Source: CAZKWG01 sp964615375
GTDB lineage: Bacteria > Myxococcota_A > UBA796 > CAZKWG01
Length of the DNA: 63,914 nt
NCBI GenBank assembly: GCA_964615375.1
Contig: CAZTOW010000053.1
Location: 1 to 63,914, forward strand
Reading direction: 5' to 3'
Shown here: positions 45,820 to 55,239 of the stretch, one piece after another
How positions within the stretch are numbered: the stretch's first letter is position 1
How the letters are laid out: every line of letters begins with the position of its first letter
The notes under the pieces: model-generated
Database searches by the model: none
What the model was told of the DNA's origin: nothing
What the model saw: the letters and a program-made list of their open reading frames with translations, nothing else
Position numbers and translations under genes: made by a program

Positions 45820-47907
45820 TCACGCCGCTCGCAGCCCCTCCAGCGCCGCCAGCGCCTCGCGCTCGGGAAGCCCGGACAGCTCGCGCCAGAGCTTGTTGGT
45901 GATGAGCACGCCCTGCGCCTCGGCGTCCTCCATTGCCGCCAGTAGCCGCGCCCCCACAGCCAGCGGCGCGAGCGCCTGGGTCACACGAGCGCGGCTCACG
46001 CCCAGGTGCGCCGCGAGGTCGGCGCGGTTGTGAACGCCGGGCAGCCGACCGATGAGCGCGGACCACTCACGGGCTCGGGCGAGCACGCTGGTCCGCGGAC
46101 GAGACGGTGCCGACGACTCAATACCAACATTCCGTTCAGCTTTACCGCACGTCCGAAGTGCGACGACAATGAAGACCCTGAGCCCCTGATCGACCCTCCA
46201 GGTGGTTCGTGAACGCTGCGCCTCGTGGAGCCATCCTAGACCGCGCCGACAATCAGACGCCTCCTCGCTAAACCCGGTGGCGTCTGATTCGTCGGCGCTT
46301 CTTGCTTTTAACGCCTCTTCGATGCCGTCTACCAGCAGCTTGAGCCCCCCGTTGTCCTGGGGGACCATGAAGCGCATGTGGACGTGGTCGTGGCTCCTGA
46401 CCTCGATGGTCTCCACGAAGGCTTCGATGACCTGGCGCTGGGCGGCGAAGGGCGCCTGATCGAAGTCGTCGACCACCACGCGGGTCATGCGGTCCAGGGT
46501 CGCCAGCGCGCTGGCGGTGTTGCGCTCGGCGAACTCGTGCTGCTGGATGCGCGCGGCCTCCTCCTCGACGCGGGCCTTCTTCGCGTTCAGCTCCTCGATC
46601 ATCTCGCGCACGCGCTCCAGCTCCAGGCCGGTGGCCAGGGCCTTGAGCAGGTTGTTGATCTGGCCGTCGATGCCCGCGATCTTCTGCTTGAGCGCCTTGG
46701 AGTCGCCGCTGTACTTGCGCCTCGTCTCCTCGTGGGTCGCCCGGATGCGGGCGCGGATCCGGTCCTGGAACTCGGCATCCGAGAGGCGGGCGCGGATCGC
46801 GGTGACGACCTGGGCCTCGATCCAGGCGCGGTCGATGGGGCGCGAGCGGCAGACGGCGTTGCCGCCGCTCAGGTAGCCGCCGCAGTAGTAGGCGATGCGC
46901 TCGCGGGGCACGCCCTTGCGGGTCGAGTACGCCTGCCGGCGCCCGCAGTAGCTCGCGCCGCAGTGGCCGCAGCGCATGATGCGCGCGAGCAGGTAGTTGA
47001 CGTGCTGGCGGCGGGACTTGCGGTCCTCGAAGGAGCGCTCCTTCGCGACCTCGCGGCGCTTCTCGAAGGTCTCGCGGTCGATGATCGCCGGGAAGCAGTC
47101 GGGTACCACGATCTGCTCGTCCGGCGTCGTCGGCGCGCGCCCGTCGCGGCCGACCTTCTTGGTCTTGCCCCACACCAGGTCGCCCACGTAGACCCGGTTC
47201 GAGAGGATGAACCACACGGTCGGGCGGGTCCAGCGCCGCCCCTTCGGGCCGGGCACCTTGCGGGCGTTCAGCGCGTTGGCGATGCTCAGCGCGCCCATGC
47301 CCTGGTGGGTGTTCATGTCGAAGATCTCGCGCACCGTGGCGATCTCGTCCTCGTCGCCCAGCCCGAGCGCGTTGTGCTCGCGGCCCCGCGCGTCCGCGAT
47401 CTTCACCAGCTTGTAGCCGTAGGGCACCGGCCCGCCGTTGACCTCGCCGCGCGACGCCTTCTCGCGCATCCCCTTCATCGTCTCGAAGGACAGGCTCATC
47501 GAGGAGTACTGGTTGAACACCTCGATCAGCCGCTCGTAGAGGAAGCCCTCCTTCGTGTCCGGGTCCACCTGCTCAGTGATCGAGCGCACCCGCACGCCGC
47601 GCGCCTTCAGCTCGGCCTTGTAGTGGATGGACTCGGCCTGGTCGCGGCTGAAGCGGCAGAAGCGGTGGACCAGGATGAAGTCGGGCCGGTTCTTCTTGGC
47701 GAACGAGACCATCTCCATGAAGCCGAGCCGCTTCTCGACCGGGCCATAGGCGCTCACGCCCTCGTCGGTGAACTCGTTGACGACCTCCCAGTCTTGCCCC
47801 TGCTGCGCGACGTAGGCCAGCAGCGCCTTGCGCTGGGCCGGCAGGGAGAAGTCCCGCTTCGCCTGATCTTCCGAGGAGACGCGCGTGTAGAAGACGACCT
47901 TGGGCAT
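45820..47907 (-). CDS. Large serine recombinase
   Basis: 695 aa, ATG 47907 with GGAG six bases upstream. Resolvase domain with VVFYTRVSSEDQAKRDFSLP (catalytic Ser in RVS) and FILVHRFCRFSRDQAES. Then a recombinase domain (NGGPVPYGYKLVKIAD, WTRPTVWFILSNRVYVGDLV), a zinc ribbon (MRCGHCGASYCGRRQ ... YYCGG) and a coiled coil about 400-470. An unusual extra C-terminal part includes the HTH AHLGVSRARVTQALAPLAV. Such enzymes integrate and excise mobile elements at att sites. It ends nine bases from the convergent toxin gene and is preceded by a resolvase-like paralogue. Confidence 0.93.
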   Translation of the reverse strand: MPKVVFYTRVSSEDQAKRDFSLPAQRKALLAYVAQQGQDWEVVNEFTDEGVSAYGPVEKRLGFMEMVSFAKKNRPDFILVHRFCRFSRDQAESIHYKAELKARGVRVRSITEQVDPDTKEGFLYERLIEVFNQYSSMSLSFETMKGMREKASRGEVNGGPVPYGYKLVKIADARGREHNALGLGDEDEIATVREIFDMNTHQGMGALSIANALNARKVPGPKGRRWTRPTVWFILSNRVYVGDLVWGKTKKVGRDGRAPTTPDEQIVVPDCFPAIIDRETFEKRREVAKERSFEDRKSRRQHVNYLLARIMRCGHCGASYCGRRQAYSTRKGVPRERIAYYCGGYLSGGNAVCRSRPIDRAWIEAQVVTAIRARLSDAEFQDRIRARIRATHEETRRKYSGDSKALKQKIAGIDGQINNLLKALATGLELERVREMIEELNAKKARVEEEAARIQQHEFAERNTASALATLDRMTRVVVDDFDQAPFAAQRQVIEAFVETIEVRSHDHVHMRFMVPQDNGGLKLLVDGIEEALKARSADESDATGFSEEASDCRRGLGWLHEAQRSRTTWRVDQGLRVFIVVALRTCGKAERNVGIESSAPSRPRTSVLARAREWSALIGRLPGVHNRADLAAHLGVSRARVTQALAPLAVGARLLAAMEDAEAQGVLITNKLWRELSGLPEREALAALEGLRAA

Positions 47908-47934
47908 GGTGGGCTCCGAGGGGTGGGGGGTGGA

Positions 47935-48402
47935 TCAGGCGGTCTGAAGCCGAAGGGCGCGCTTCTGGGCCTTGCAGGCGCGGGCGCGGGCGGCGGACTG
48001 GCGCTTCTGGTCCAGAACGAAGTCGTTGATCATCTTCACGATCACGTCCTGCAGACGTCGCGCCTCCTTGTAGTCGAAGACCGACGTGGTGCTCGACAGC
48101 GCCCCGCCGCGCGCGTCGAGCCACTCGCCGATCGCCATGCGCTCGTTGATGTCGGACCCGATCACGCACGAGTCGGGGTAGACCACCAGCTCGACCTTGC
48201 GCTCCTCGACCAGGGCCAGCAGCGCACTGAAGCCGGGTCGACGCCGAAGCGGGGTTGACCGCAGGCACGGGACGTCGGCGAACGCGCCGACGAGCTGGTG
48301 CTCGGGGTGCGCCGCGAGCCAGGCGTCCAGCTCGGCCTGGTGGCGGGAGCGCGAGGGGGCATCGTCAGTGGCGCTTCGGAAGTAGGTGACGACGGTGGGC
48401 AT
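47935..48402 (-). CDS. Small resolvase-domain protein lacking the catalytic serine
   Basis: 155 aa. It aligns by eye with the N-terminal domain of the adjacent recombinase: MPTVVTYFRSATDDAPSRSR against MPKVVFYTRVSSEDQAKRD, and RPGFSALLALVEERKVELVV against RLGFMEMVSFAKKNRPDFIL. At the position of the catalytic serine (YTRVS) it reads YFRSA, so the nucleophile appears to be alanine. The C-terminus is a basic helix (KRQSAARARACKAQKRALRL). It is transcribed with the recombinase across a 27-base gap. Possibly a regulator or directionality partner; this is inference. Confidence 0.75.
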   Translation of the reverse strand: MPTVVTYFRSATDDAPSRSRHQAELDAWLAAHPEHQLVGAFADVPCLRSTPLRRRPGFSALLALVEERKVELVVYPDSCVIGSDINERMAIGEWLDARGGALSSTTSVFDYKEARRLQDVIVKMINDFVLDQKRQSAARARACKAQKRALRLQTA

Positions 48403-49245
48403 GGGCGGCTCCAGGTTGGGGGTCCAGGCGCGACTGCTGCAAAAAGAATGCCAGGGCGAACGCCTGTCAAGGAGGAATCGTGCGATCCGGTTTGGTGGCT
48501 GGGGATGGCTGACGGTGGGGGGTCGGTAGGGCTGGAAACCACGGGGGGAGGGCTGGCGCGCGGCGCGCCAGGGGCGGGTCGGCGCGAGGATCCGGGCGGG
48601 GGAGGCCGGGGGGCAGGAGCAGCGGCGACCTGGGGGAGAGCTTTTGTAGGCCATGGACGAGGTTGGCGGGAGAGCGAAAGGTGGAGGGGCGTTGTCCGCC
48701 AAGCGCGCCAACGGGGCCTGGACGGGGGGCGAGCAGTACCGGCGGGGGGACTCGGAGCATCAGCAAGGTGGCCGCCTGGGTCGGCGACATGGCGCGCCAG
48801 TGGCGCGCGGCTCGGGGGGTTCGGGGGCGACTTCCAGACGTCGGGAGCGGATCATGGCGGCGTGCACAGGCCTTGCTCTGGAAGGGCTCAGGCTGGCGTG
48901 GCGCCGGCCGGGAGGTCCGCATGGGCAAGAAGCGCGGGAACCCGAAGATTACCGTGGAGATCGTCGTGCGGCCGGAGGTGGGGGAGAGGCAGGAGGCAGC
49001 GCTGGCAATGCTGGCAGGCACCGCCATGGCAGGCACAGAGGCTCGCCCCGAACCATAGGTAGTGGCCGTATCCAATCTCAAACGTGGACAAGCTTTCCGC
49101 CTCCGAGAGTCAGGTGCGTCGCCCCATGCCGAGCGCGGGGCAGTTCGGACCACAAACCCGCCAGCATCGGGAAAGGCGAGATGGCAGTCGTACGGACTAC
49201 GACTCCTTGACCCGATATTCTGATCGAATTATAGGTACTCGTAAG
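48403..49245. other. Transition region between recombinase genes and the ABC-3C island
   Basis: About 840 bases with no convincing gene. A plus-strand frame (48663-49058) contains SISKVAAWVGDMARQWRAAR, which could be an HTH, and ends MGKKRGNPKITVEIVVRPEV; it lacks a good start and I give it low weight. GC content drops after about 49150, toward the ABC-3C genes. A recombinase att site would be expected in or near this region but I cannot identify it. Confidence 0.35.
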
Positions 49246-50448
49246 ATGAGCGCCTCACCAACCCGCACCGTGCCCCACTCTGCTGATGGTATCATCTACC
49301 AGTTCGACCGGGCATTGTACTGGCTGGCTACGTGCTCGGAGGAGGGCATCGTAGGCATCGAGACCGACGACGATGTATCTGTATACGACCCCTCCGGGGC
49401 GAGCAGCTTGGAACAAACCAAGATCTCGCAGCAAGGCGGGCACCCATTTCAAGATAGTAGTGAGAAGCTCTGGAATACGTTGCTGATCTGGCTACAGATG
49501 GCAAAGAACCGTTCCGACTGGACCACACGGGCGGAGTTGCACCTTGTCACAAACAGGTATGTCCCGCCGACAGCGATTGCATACAGACTTGGGGCCAACA
49601 GACAGGACTCCCCACCTGACATTCGAAGGATAATTGATGAATTACGGACAATTGCACGCGCTACGCGAAGCAAGCAGGACCTCGCCAAGATCATGAACGA
49701 TGTCGTGGCCTTCTCCGACGAAGAGTTGACATCCGTACTATGCCGCATACGCCTTTCCGATGGGACCGCAGGCACCTGGGGCGAGGATCACCGTCGAAAC
49801 GTAATTTCCGCCTTGCACCTGCCACCAGAAGCAGACAAGGGCACAATTCTTACGAATCTCCTTGGCTGGCTCGTCCATACGACTTGTACCCTCTGGCGGG
49901 CAGGAAAGCCGGGCAGCATTCTGCGAACGGACTTTGATCGTCAGATTAGCGCCGCAATACGCACCGAGGACCGGAAGCGTCGTCGCGAACGAGCCAGATC
50001 GCTCGTGTCTGTGACCGAAAGTGATCGCATGCAGGCGCGGCAAAGCAAGTTTGTCGAGCGCATAAACGAAGTAGAAGCCAGCGAAGATGATCTCCTTCAA
50101 GCCATTGACGATCACATTCGATTCAGGTCGGAACTGATTCGCCTCAGCCAAGAGGGGGACATTACTATCCCTGAGTGGGAGGACTTTTACAACCAACTAA
50201 GTGACCGATGGACGTACATCAAACTTCGCAATCAGCGCAACCGCCAAGGACTACCCGACGAACAGGTGGGATACCGCATCCTGACTGAGACAGCCATGGA
50301 CTCCTGGTGTGGGCGCCTATGCGGCGAGCAGACCGACCATCCATACTTCACAGCAGGAGCCTACCACCGCCTAGCTGACAATGACCGCGTATGGTGGCAT
50401 CCTAGCTACCGACCTCCACTGGACCATGATGAAGGAGCAGGCCAATGA
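49246..50448 (+). CDS. ABC-3C conflict system, C-terminal-domain component
   Basis: 400 aa from ATG 49246; upstream in-frame extension lacks support. Assigned mainly by its place before a middle component and a DUF3732 ATPase. It begins ADGIIYQFDRALYWLATCSE, a pattern seen in these first components (short alpha/beta domain binding a partner), continues with TILTNLLGWLVHTTCTLWRA, and has helical central and C-terminal parts with WVGRLCGEQ-like segments (SWCGRLCGEQTDHPYFTAGA). Lower GC than the surrounding DNA. ABC-three-component systems were described from comparative genomics of ABC ATPases as conflict systems. Its stop overlaps the next start (ATGA). Confidence 0.75.
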   Translation: MSASPTRTVPHSADGIIYQFDRALYWLATCSEEGIVGIETDDDVSVYDPSGASSLEQTKISQQGGHPFQDSSEKLWNTLLIWLQMAKNRSDWTTRAELHLVTNRYVPPTAIAYRLGANRQDSPPDIRRIIDELRTIARATRSKQDLAKIMNDVVAFSDEELTSVLCRIRLSDGTAGTWGEDHRRNVISALHLPPEADKGTILTNLLGWLVHTTCTLWRAGKPGSILRTDFDRQISAAIRTEDRKRRRERARSLVSVTESDRMQARQSKFVERINEVEASEDDLLQAIDDHIRFRSELIRLSQEGDITIPEWEDFYNQLSDRWTYIKLRNQRNRQGLPDEQVGYRILTETAMDSWCGRLCGEQTDHPYFTAGAYHRLADNDRVWWHPSYRPPLDHDEGAGQ

Positions 50449-50939
50449 GCCTACTCCGAGAAGTCGAGGTAGTTCAGAACCCAGCACTTGGGGCAATCGC
50501 GATTTTCCAGTTCTCTCGTGCCTACTATGAGTCCAGCGATCAGGTGCATGGCCCGCCCCTTCCAACAACGCTGATGCTACTTCCAATCATACTACACGAG
50601 GGCTCATCCCGTGCACTACACAAGATGCAGCGCAGGAGTGGCCTATCAAAGGCGCTTTCGGACTACCCCGAATTGACCGTCGGCCTGCAGAAACGCATGA
50701 TGGCGATGCAAGACCTCTCTCTGACCTCTTTGCAACTGGCGCTCGCCGCTGGGCTTGTGGCCCTGGACAAAGATCACCCATGGCCACGATTTACGCCAGT
50801 CCTTCGGTCACTACCCGATGAACTCGCTCCAGTTACGTCGGACACCAAGGTGATCGTTGCAGCAGCCCTAAGGTTGGGCTGGTGGTTCTCAGGGGAGAGT
50901 GTCGGCGTTCTCTGCCACATGCTCAACGTGAGGCTATAG
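50445..50939 (+). CDS. ABC-3C conflict system, middle component
   Basis: 164 aa. The helical profile with FQFSRAYYESSDQVHGPPLP and TLMLLPIILHEGSSRALHKM matches the middle component of three-component ABC systems (NPAxxAxxLxxFxxxY...P.LPLxfLvLPlvLH...). ATGA overlap at the start and a two-base gap to the ATPase gene. Confidence 0.85.
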   Translation: MSLLREVEVVQNPALGAIAIFQFSRAYYESSDQVHGPPLPTTLMLLPIILHEGSSRALHKMQRRSGLSKALSDYPELTVGLQKRMMAMQDLSLTSLQLALAAGLVALDKDHPWPRFTPVLRSLPDELAPVTSDTKVIVAAALRLGWWFSGESVGVLCHMLNVRL

Positions 50940-50941
50940 CC

Positions 50942-52933
50942 ATGCAATTCAGAATCGCACAACTCATTCTCTGGCCAAAGAACGAAGGCCTCAAGCCTCG
51001 AACCCTCGAATTCAAGAGCAATGCCATCAATCTCGTCACTGGGCGAAGCCGAACAGGTAAGTCCTCGATCACCTACATCATCGACTACGTGCTTGGAAGT
51101 GACAAGTGTGCTGTCCCCGTTGGTCCTGTGAGATCTACGGTGGCTTGGTATGGCCTGCTCATAGAGCTTGACTCTATGACGATGCTCGTAGCACGCGAAG
51201 AGCCCGGAGCTCGGGTCGAGAGTTCTAACTACTGCGTTCATCATTACTCTCCCGGTACTCCAGTCAACATACCAGATCGCCCTGCAAAGACTGGGAACCG
51301 AGACTCATTCAAAGAAGAGATGAACCGCATCGCAGGACTGCCGAACCTCCCCATCGACAATGATCAGGCGCCACGCGCATTCGTCGCACGTCCATCCTTT
51401 CGCGATATGTCCGCGTTCAATTTTCTGCCTCAGCACATCGTCGCAAATCCATACACCCTATTCTTCAAATCTGATACAACTGAGCATCGGCAGAAACTTC
51501 GAACCATCTTCCCCTTTGTTCTCGGTGCTGTAAGCACGGAATACCTACTCGCTGAGGCCGAGAGGGCTGACATAGACCGGAGACGCAAGCGTCTTCAAAT
51601 TGAACTGGATCGTAGAAAGTCTGCCAACGATGCCTGGCAGGGCGAAGCATTTGCCCTGCATGGCCGGGCCGTGGAGCTTGGTCTCATCACTCAAGCATCG
51701 GCGCCCCCGAGCACGTTAGCGCAATGTTTATCCGAGCTGTCGCGAATTCCGACCGCTACTGAGGATGGAGCCGCGCCGCCGATCGCAATAGGCTCGACGG
51801 CTCAGGCGGTAACACGCATCGAGGAGGTGCGTCGGGATGAGCGAGGGCTCGCGAGAGAACTCTCACAGGCAAAACAGCGCCTCGCCAGAATTGAGAGTCT
51901 ACGTAGTTCCACCTCAGAGTTCACCGAACTCGCTAACAACGCAGCCGGTAGAGTGGCTGGTGTGGGCTGGTTTCGGGAGCGCATCAGCGGTGTTTCCGAG
52001 TGCCCTCTGTGTGGGTCGTTCCATGAAGGGGCCGTTAGAAGGATCGCCGAGCTAGGCCAGGCTGCCGACGAACTCATCCGGGAGCAGCGCCACCTGTCTA
52101 CGGCACATCCTGCACTTGAGCGGGAACTGGCTGATCTGACAGTACAGATACGCGATATTGAGGGCCGCCTTCGCAGCCTTCGGCAAGTGCGTTCGGAGTT
52201 GGAAGAACGCAGGGCAGCCAATGGCGGACAACGTTTGGAGGAAGTCTATCGCCTAGTGGGCCGCATCGAGCAAGCAATCAAGAATCAGGCGCAGACGACA
52301 GACGATAGCGATTTGGTACAGACACTCCGATCTTATAAGGAGCGGCTCTCTGCGCTCGCCGTTCTGCTCGACGAAGATGAGAAGAAGCGTCGGCAGGCGA
52401 CCGCCCTTCAGGATATCGGTCAGGCAATCACTCACTACGCACGACTGCTCGGGCTAGAGCGCAGTGGTAGTGTGATCGAACTCGATCTTGCTGAGCTGAC
52501 GCTGACCTTCAACGAAGCCAATCAGCGAAGGTATGACTACCTCTGGGAGATCGGAAGCGGTGCCAACTGGATGGGCTATCACATCTCCACCATGCTGGCC
52601 TTACACGAGCGCTTTCTCAACATGGAGGGGAGTGCTGTCCCAACCATCCTCGTTATCGACCAGCCAAGCCAGGTATACTACCCCTCCGGCCTTCCTGATC
52701 GCGATGAACTGGACGGCGAAGTGATCCTTGACTCATATGAGGTTCGGGAGACACGAAAAATTTTCACGGCACTCGAAGAGGGACTCCGGCGGACGTCCTA
52801 TCGTGTTCAAGTTATCGTCACAGAGCACGCGGATGAACGCATACTGAGTGGCTTCCCAACGCTACATGTGGTGGCGGACTGGCACTCTGATCAGGTGGAC
52901 TGGCTGATTCCCAAGTTGTGGGTCGAGGCGTAG
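50942..52933 (+). CDS. ABC-3C conflict system, DUF3732-type SMC/Rad50-like ATPase
   Basis: 663 aa from ATG 50942. Walker A NLVTGRSRTGKSSITYIIDY at about 30-50. A coiled coil is interrupted by a zinc-hook-like SECPLCGSFHEGAV near 365. The Walker B region VPTILVIDQPSQVYYPSG comes near 565 with Q after D, as in DUF3732, and a late VIVTEHADERI. Members resemble Rad50/SMC and probably sense DNA or nucleoprotein ends. Third gene of the low-GC operon. Confidence 0.9.
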   Translation: MQFRIAQLILWPKNEGLKPRTLEFKSNAINLVTGRSRTGKSSITYIIDYVLGSDKCAVPVGPVRSTVAWYGLLIELDSMTMLVAREEPGARVESSNYCVHHYSPGTPVNIPDRPAKTGNRDSFKEEMNRIAGLPNLPIDNDQAPRAFVARPSFRDMSAFNFLPQHIVANPYTLFFKSDTTEHRQKLRTIFPFVLGAVSTEYLLAEAERADIDRRRKRLQIELDRRKSANDAWQGEAFALHGRAVELGLITQASAPPSTLAQCLSELSRIPTATEDGAAPPIAIGSTAQAVTRIEEVRRDERGLARELSQAKQRLARIESLRSSTSEFTELANNAAGRVAGVGWFRERISGVSECPLCGSFHEGAVRRIAELGQAADELIREQRHLSTAHPALERELADLTVQIRDIEGRLRSLRQVRSELEERRAANGGQRLEEVYRLVGRIEQAIKNQAQTTDDSDLVQTLRSYKERLSALAVLLDEDEKKRRQATALQDIGQAITHYARLLGLERSGSVIELDLAELTLTFNEANQRRYDYLWEIGSGANWMGYHISTMLALHERFLNMEGSAVPTILVIDQPSQVYYPSGLPDRDELDGEVILDSYEVRETRKIFTALEEGLRRTSYRVQVIVTEHADERILSGFPTLHVVADWHSDQVDWLIPKLWVEA

Positions 52934-53257
52934 GTCCACGGTGCTGGTGGCTGATACTGGCTCGGTAATGCCCAGCTCACAACCACCTATCGACCCAATC
53001 AGAATGGTGTGTCCGCACCGCAGTGTCGGGGTTCGATTCCACCTTGACCGAGACTACGCGGTTCAGGAGCGCAGTTTACTAATGGGCGTTGCTCCAGCCA
53101 GAGGCTCAATCCAGATACACGCCCTGGCACAAACCGCCCAGATGTGGAAAACCGACCAAGCGGAACCTCGCATCAACTGTCTTGATTAACGATAACTACA
53201 TTGGCTGCCTGTAAGTCGCCAACTACTGATAGCCTGTCAACGGGTCATCGCCATTAT
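52934..53257. other. Intergenic region at the 3' ends of the ABC-3C and RelA-domain genes
   Basis: Convergent gap of 324 bases. A short plus-strand frame (52941-53189) has no homology. GGGGTTCGATTCCACC at about 53029 resembles a tRNA T-arm, but flanking bases do not pair into a tRNA; it may be chance or a remnant att sequence. Confidence 0.35.
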
Positions 53258-54454
53258 CTACTGGGACTGCTTCTTTGCTGCAACGAGTTGCGCTAGCGCC
53301 TTGGCGGTAGCACTACCTAATGCTGGGGTTACTGCAGTCGGTTGACTTTCAATAAGCTCTCGAAGAGCCGCGGAGAATGTATCCTGACCGTCGGCTTGTG
53401 CATCCTTCTCTATCCTTGACGAAATCGCTCGATTCCGGCGTTCGATTTCCTCTATTGCAGCCCGAAAATGTGAGCTTTGTATGGTCGCCACATGCGCAGA
53501 TTGTGTAAGCCCAACATGCAGTGCACTCGTCGCACGCGCAGCCTCAAGGCGTTGTGCTGTGACCAACCCAGCCTTGAGTTTCTCCAGTTGACGCAGAAGT
53601 TCGTCCCGCTCTTGACCAACTTCGGCGGCTCGGATCAACTTATTCTGAAGTGCGTCTATCATCTGCTCATTTTCTTTTTGGCGACTCAGCAGGTCCTGAT
53701 TCTGCTGATCAAGCGCTGCGATGGTCTCAAGTTCCTGGTTGTGTGTATCGCGCAAACGCACCACAAATTGGCCCAGTTCATCGGCACTGCCGGCGAGTCG
53801 ATTCAAGATCTGGAGACACTCGTTCGTCAGGGAGTTGTTGAGGTTGTATGGATATCGAACGTCATGGTCAACCTCACTCCACCCTTCTTCAAAGACAGTT
53901 CTAACCTGGACTTCTGCGAGAAACGTTCGGCTCCCGATCGCCTGGGCTACCGTGTAGTGTACAGAGCGATACCCATGATCATGAACTTCAACCGCAAGCC
54001 CCTCAGCTTTGTATGAGTTCTCGTCGTCGCCCTTGCGTACATAGGCTACTGGACTTTCGCCTTCTCTGTGAGGAAACATGTTCGTCAGGAACTTGTGAAT
54101 GTGTATCCAGTCTCGTTTGTAGAGATGAAGAATGCGGATCCCAATTAAGTCGACGATTTCGTTGTCGTAGTTGTCTATCGTAATGCTTCGCTTTGGGTCG
54201 GCCTTGCGCTTCCGAATGATTTTTTCCAGAAGATGGTCTTCTGCTTTCAATCGAAGTCGTACGGAATGTACATGAGGCTCGCGTCGAAGGACACGAGCAA
54301 TTACCTCCGACGCCACCGTACGATCTTCGAGTGACGTTCGATAGCTGGCGCGGACATCGGTGAGTTCATCCCAGGTGATGCGAGCATCCTCCAAGTCTTT
54401 TTCGGTCAGGCGAAACTGCTTCAGGAAATTGGTTTTTGTTGTCTGCTTTTCCAT
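53258..54454 (-). CDS. RelA/SpoT-domain nucleotidyltransferase with coiled-coil tail
   Basis: 398 aa. RelA/SpoT synthetase-like domain (about 25-215): LLEKIIRKRKADP, NEIVDLIGIRILHLYKRD, then VHDHGYRSVHYTVAQ and FLAEVQVRTVFEEGWSEVDH, the conserved GYRSVH and E(V/I)QIRT...W motifs. The C-terminal half is coiled coil (QENEQMIDALQNKLIRAAEV-like heptads). There is no HD hydrolase domain. Small RelA-type proteins either make (p)ppGpp or, as toxSAS/CapRel types, modify tRNA or nucleotides in phage defence. Its lower GC and position facing the ABC-3C genes suggest it belongs to the same imported segment. Confidence 0.88.
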   Translation of the reverse strand: MEKQTTKTNFLKQFRLTEKDLEDARITWDELTDVRASYRTSLEDRTVASEVIARVLRREPHVHSVRLRLKAEDHLLEKIIRKRKADPKRSITIDNYDNEIVDLIGIRILHLYKRDWIHIHKFLTNMFPHREGESPVAYVRKGDDENSYKAEGLAVEVHDHGYRSVHYTVAQAIGSRTFLAEVQVRTVFEEGWSEVDHDVRYPYNLNNSLTNECLQILNRLAGSADELGQFVVRLRDTHNQELETIAALDQQNQDLLSRQKENEQMIDALQNKLIRAAEVGQERDELLRQLEKLKAGLVTAQRLEAARATSALHVGLTQSAHVATIQSSHFRAAIEEIERRNRAISSRIEKDAQADGQDTFSAALRELIESQPTAVTPALGSATAKALAQLVAAKKQSQ

Positions 54455-54462
54455 TTGCGACT

Positions 54463-55221
54463 CTACACTCCTTGCACCGCAATCACATCATAGTCGTACC
54501 ACGTCGATCCCCGCTTCCCCTCGCAGTCCAGCGTGTAGTCCCCGGCCTCGGGCACGGTGAAGCTGCCCATGACCGTGAGATACATCTTCCAGTAGGGGTT
54601 CTCGTCGACTTCGTAGGTGTTGCTCGACGTGGTCCAGCTCCCGTCGGCGCTGGTCAGGGTGAGGCGCAGGCTGGGCGTGCCCTCGTAGGAGTGGGCGATG
54701 CACCAGACGAGGATGGGCTCGGTGGTCGTGACAGTGATGTCCAGGCCGGCGCCGAGGGCGCTGAAGTCGGTGCCTTTGCCACCGGAGCCGTCGCTCTCCG
54801 CGCTGAGCGACCAGACGTGGTTGCCCATGGCGTCCTCGATTTCGTCCACGCGGCCCGTGAGGGCGTCGAAGGCGGTCTGCAGGTCGCTCAGGTCGGTCTC
54901 GACGAGGGACAGGCGGGCCTCCAGCTCGTCGACGCCGGTGCCCGTGCCGGTGTTCGCCTCCACGTCGTCGAGCCGGGTCTCGGCGTCGGCCAGGCGCTGC
55001 TCCAGCTCGTCGCCGCGCGCCTCTTCGGCGTCCAGGCGCGTCTGGAGCGCGATGATCTGCGCGGCCATGGCGTCGAGTTCGCTTTGCTCCACGAGGTCGG
55101 TTGAGCCGTCGGTGGTGGCCTTGGTCGAGCAGGCGGCGAGCGCGGGGATCAGCAGGAGCAGGCGCGGCACGGACCCTCCGAGGGGACAGCCTCGAAGTAA
55201 CCGGCCAGCGCGCAGCATCAA
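54463..55221 (-). CDS. Coiled-coil lipoprotein
   Basis: 252 aa. Signal peptide with a canonical lipobox (RLLLLIPALAAC), a trimeric-looking coiled coil about residues 45-130 (IIALQTRLDAEEARGDELEQ, ETDLSDLQTAFDALTGRVDE), and a beta-rich C-terminal domain (SADGSWTTSSNTYEVDENPY, YTLDCEGKRGSTWYDYD). It is probably anchored in a membrane and exposed. High GC, unlike the RelA-domain gene just before it (8-base gap). Confidence 0.8.
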   Translation of the reverse strand: MMLRAGRLLRGCPLGGSVPRLLLLIPALAACSTKATTDGSTDLVEQSELDAMAAQIIALQTRLDAEEARGDELEQRLADAETRLDDVEANTGTGTGVDELEARLSLVETDLSDLQTAFDALTGRVDEIEDAMGNHVWSLSAESDGSGGKGTDFSALGAGLDITVTTTEPILVWCIAHSYEGTPSLRLTLTSADGSWTTSSNTYEVDENPYWKMYLTVMGSFTVPEAGDYTLDCEGKRGSTWYDYDVIAVQGV

Positions 55222-55239
55222 GCCCAGATCACGTCGGTC

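Noticed and set aside
48663..49058. 131-residue frame with an HTH-like segment near the recombinase genes
   Set aside because: Start and composition are weak; kept only as a remark in the intergenic entry, not as a gene.
53022..53050. tRNA T-arm-like sequence GGGGTTCGATTCCACC
   Set aside because: The stem does not pair over five bases, and no D-arm, anticodon arm or acceptor stem can be formed around it.
52941..53189. 82-residue plus-strand open frame
   Set aside because: No homology, no ribosome site, and it lies in a convergent gap.
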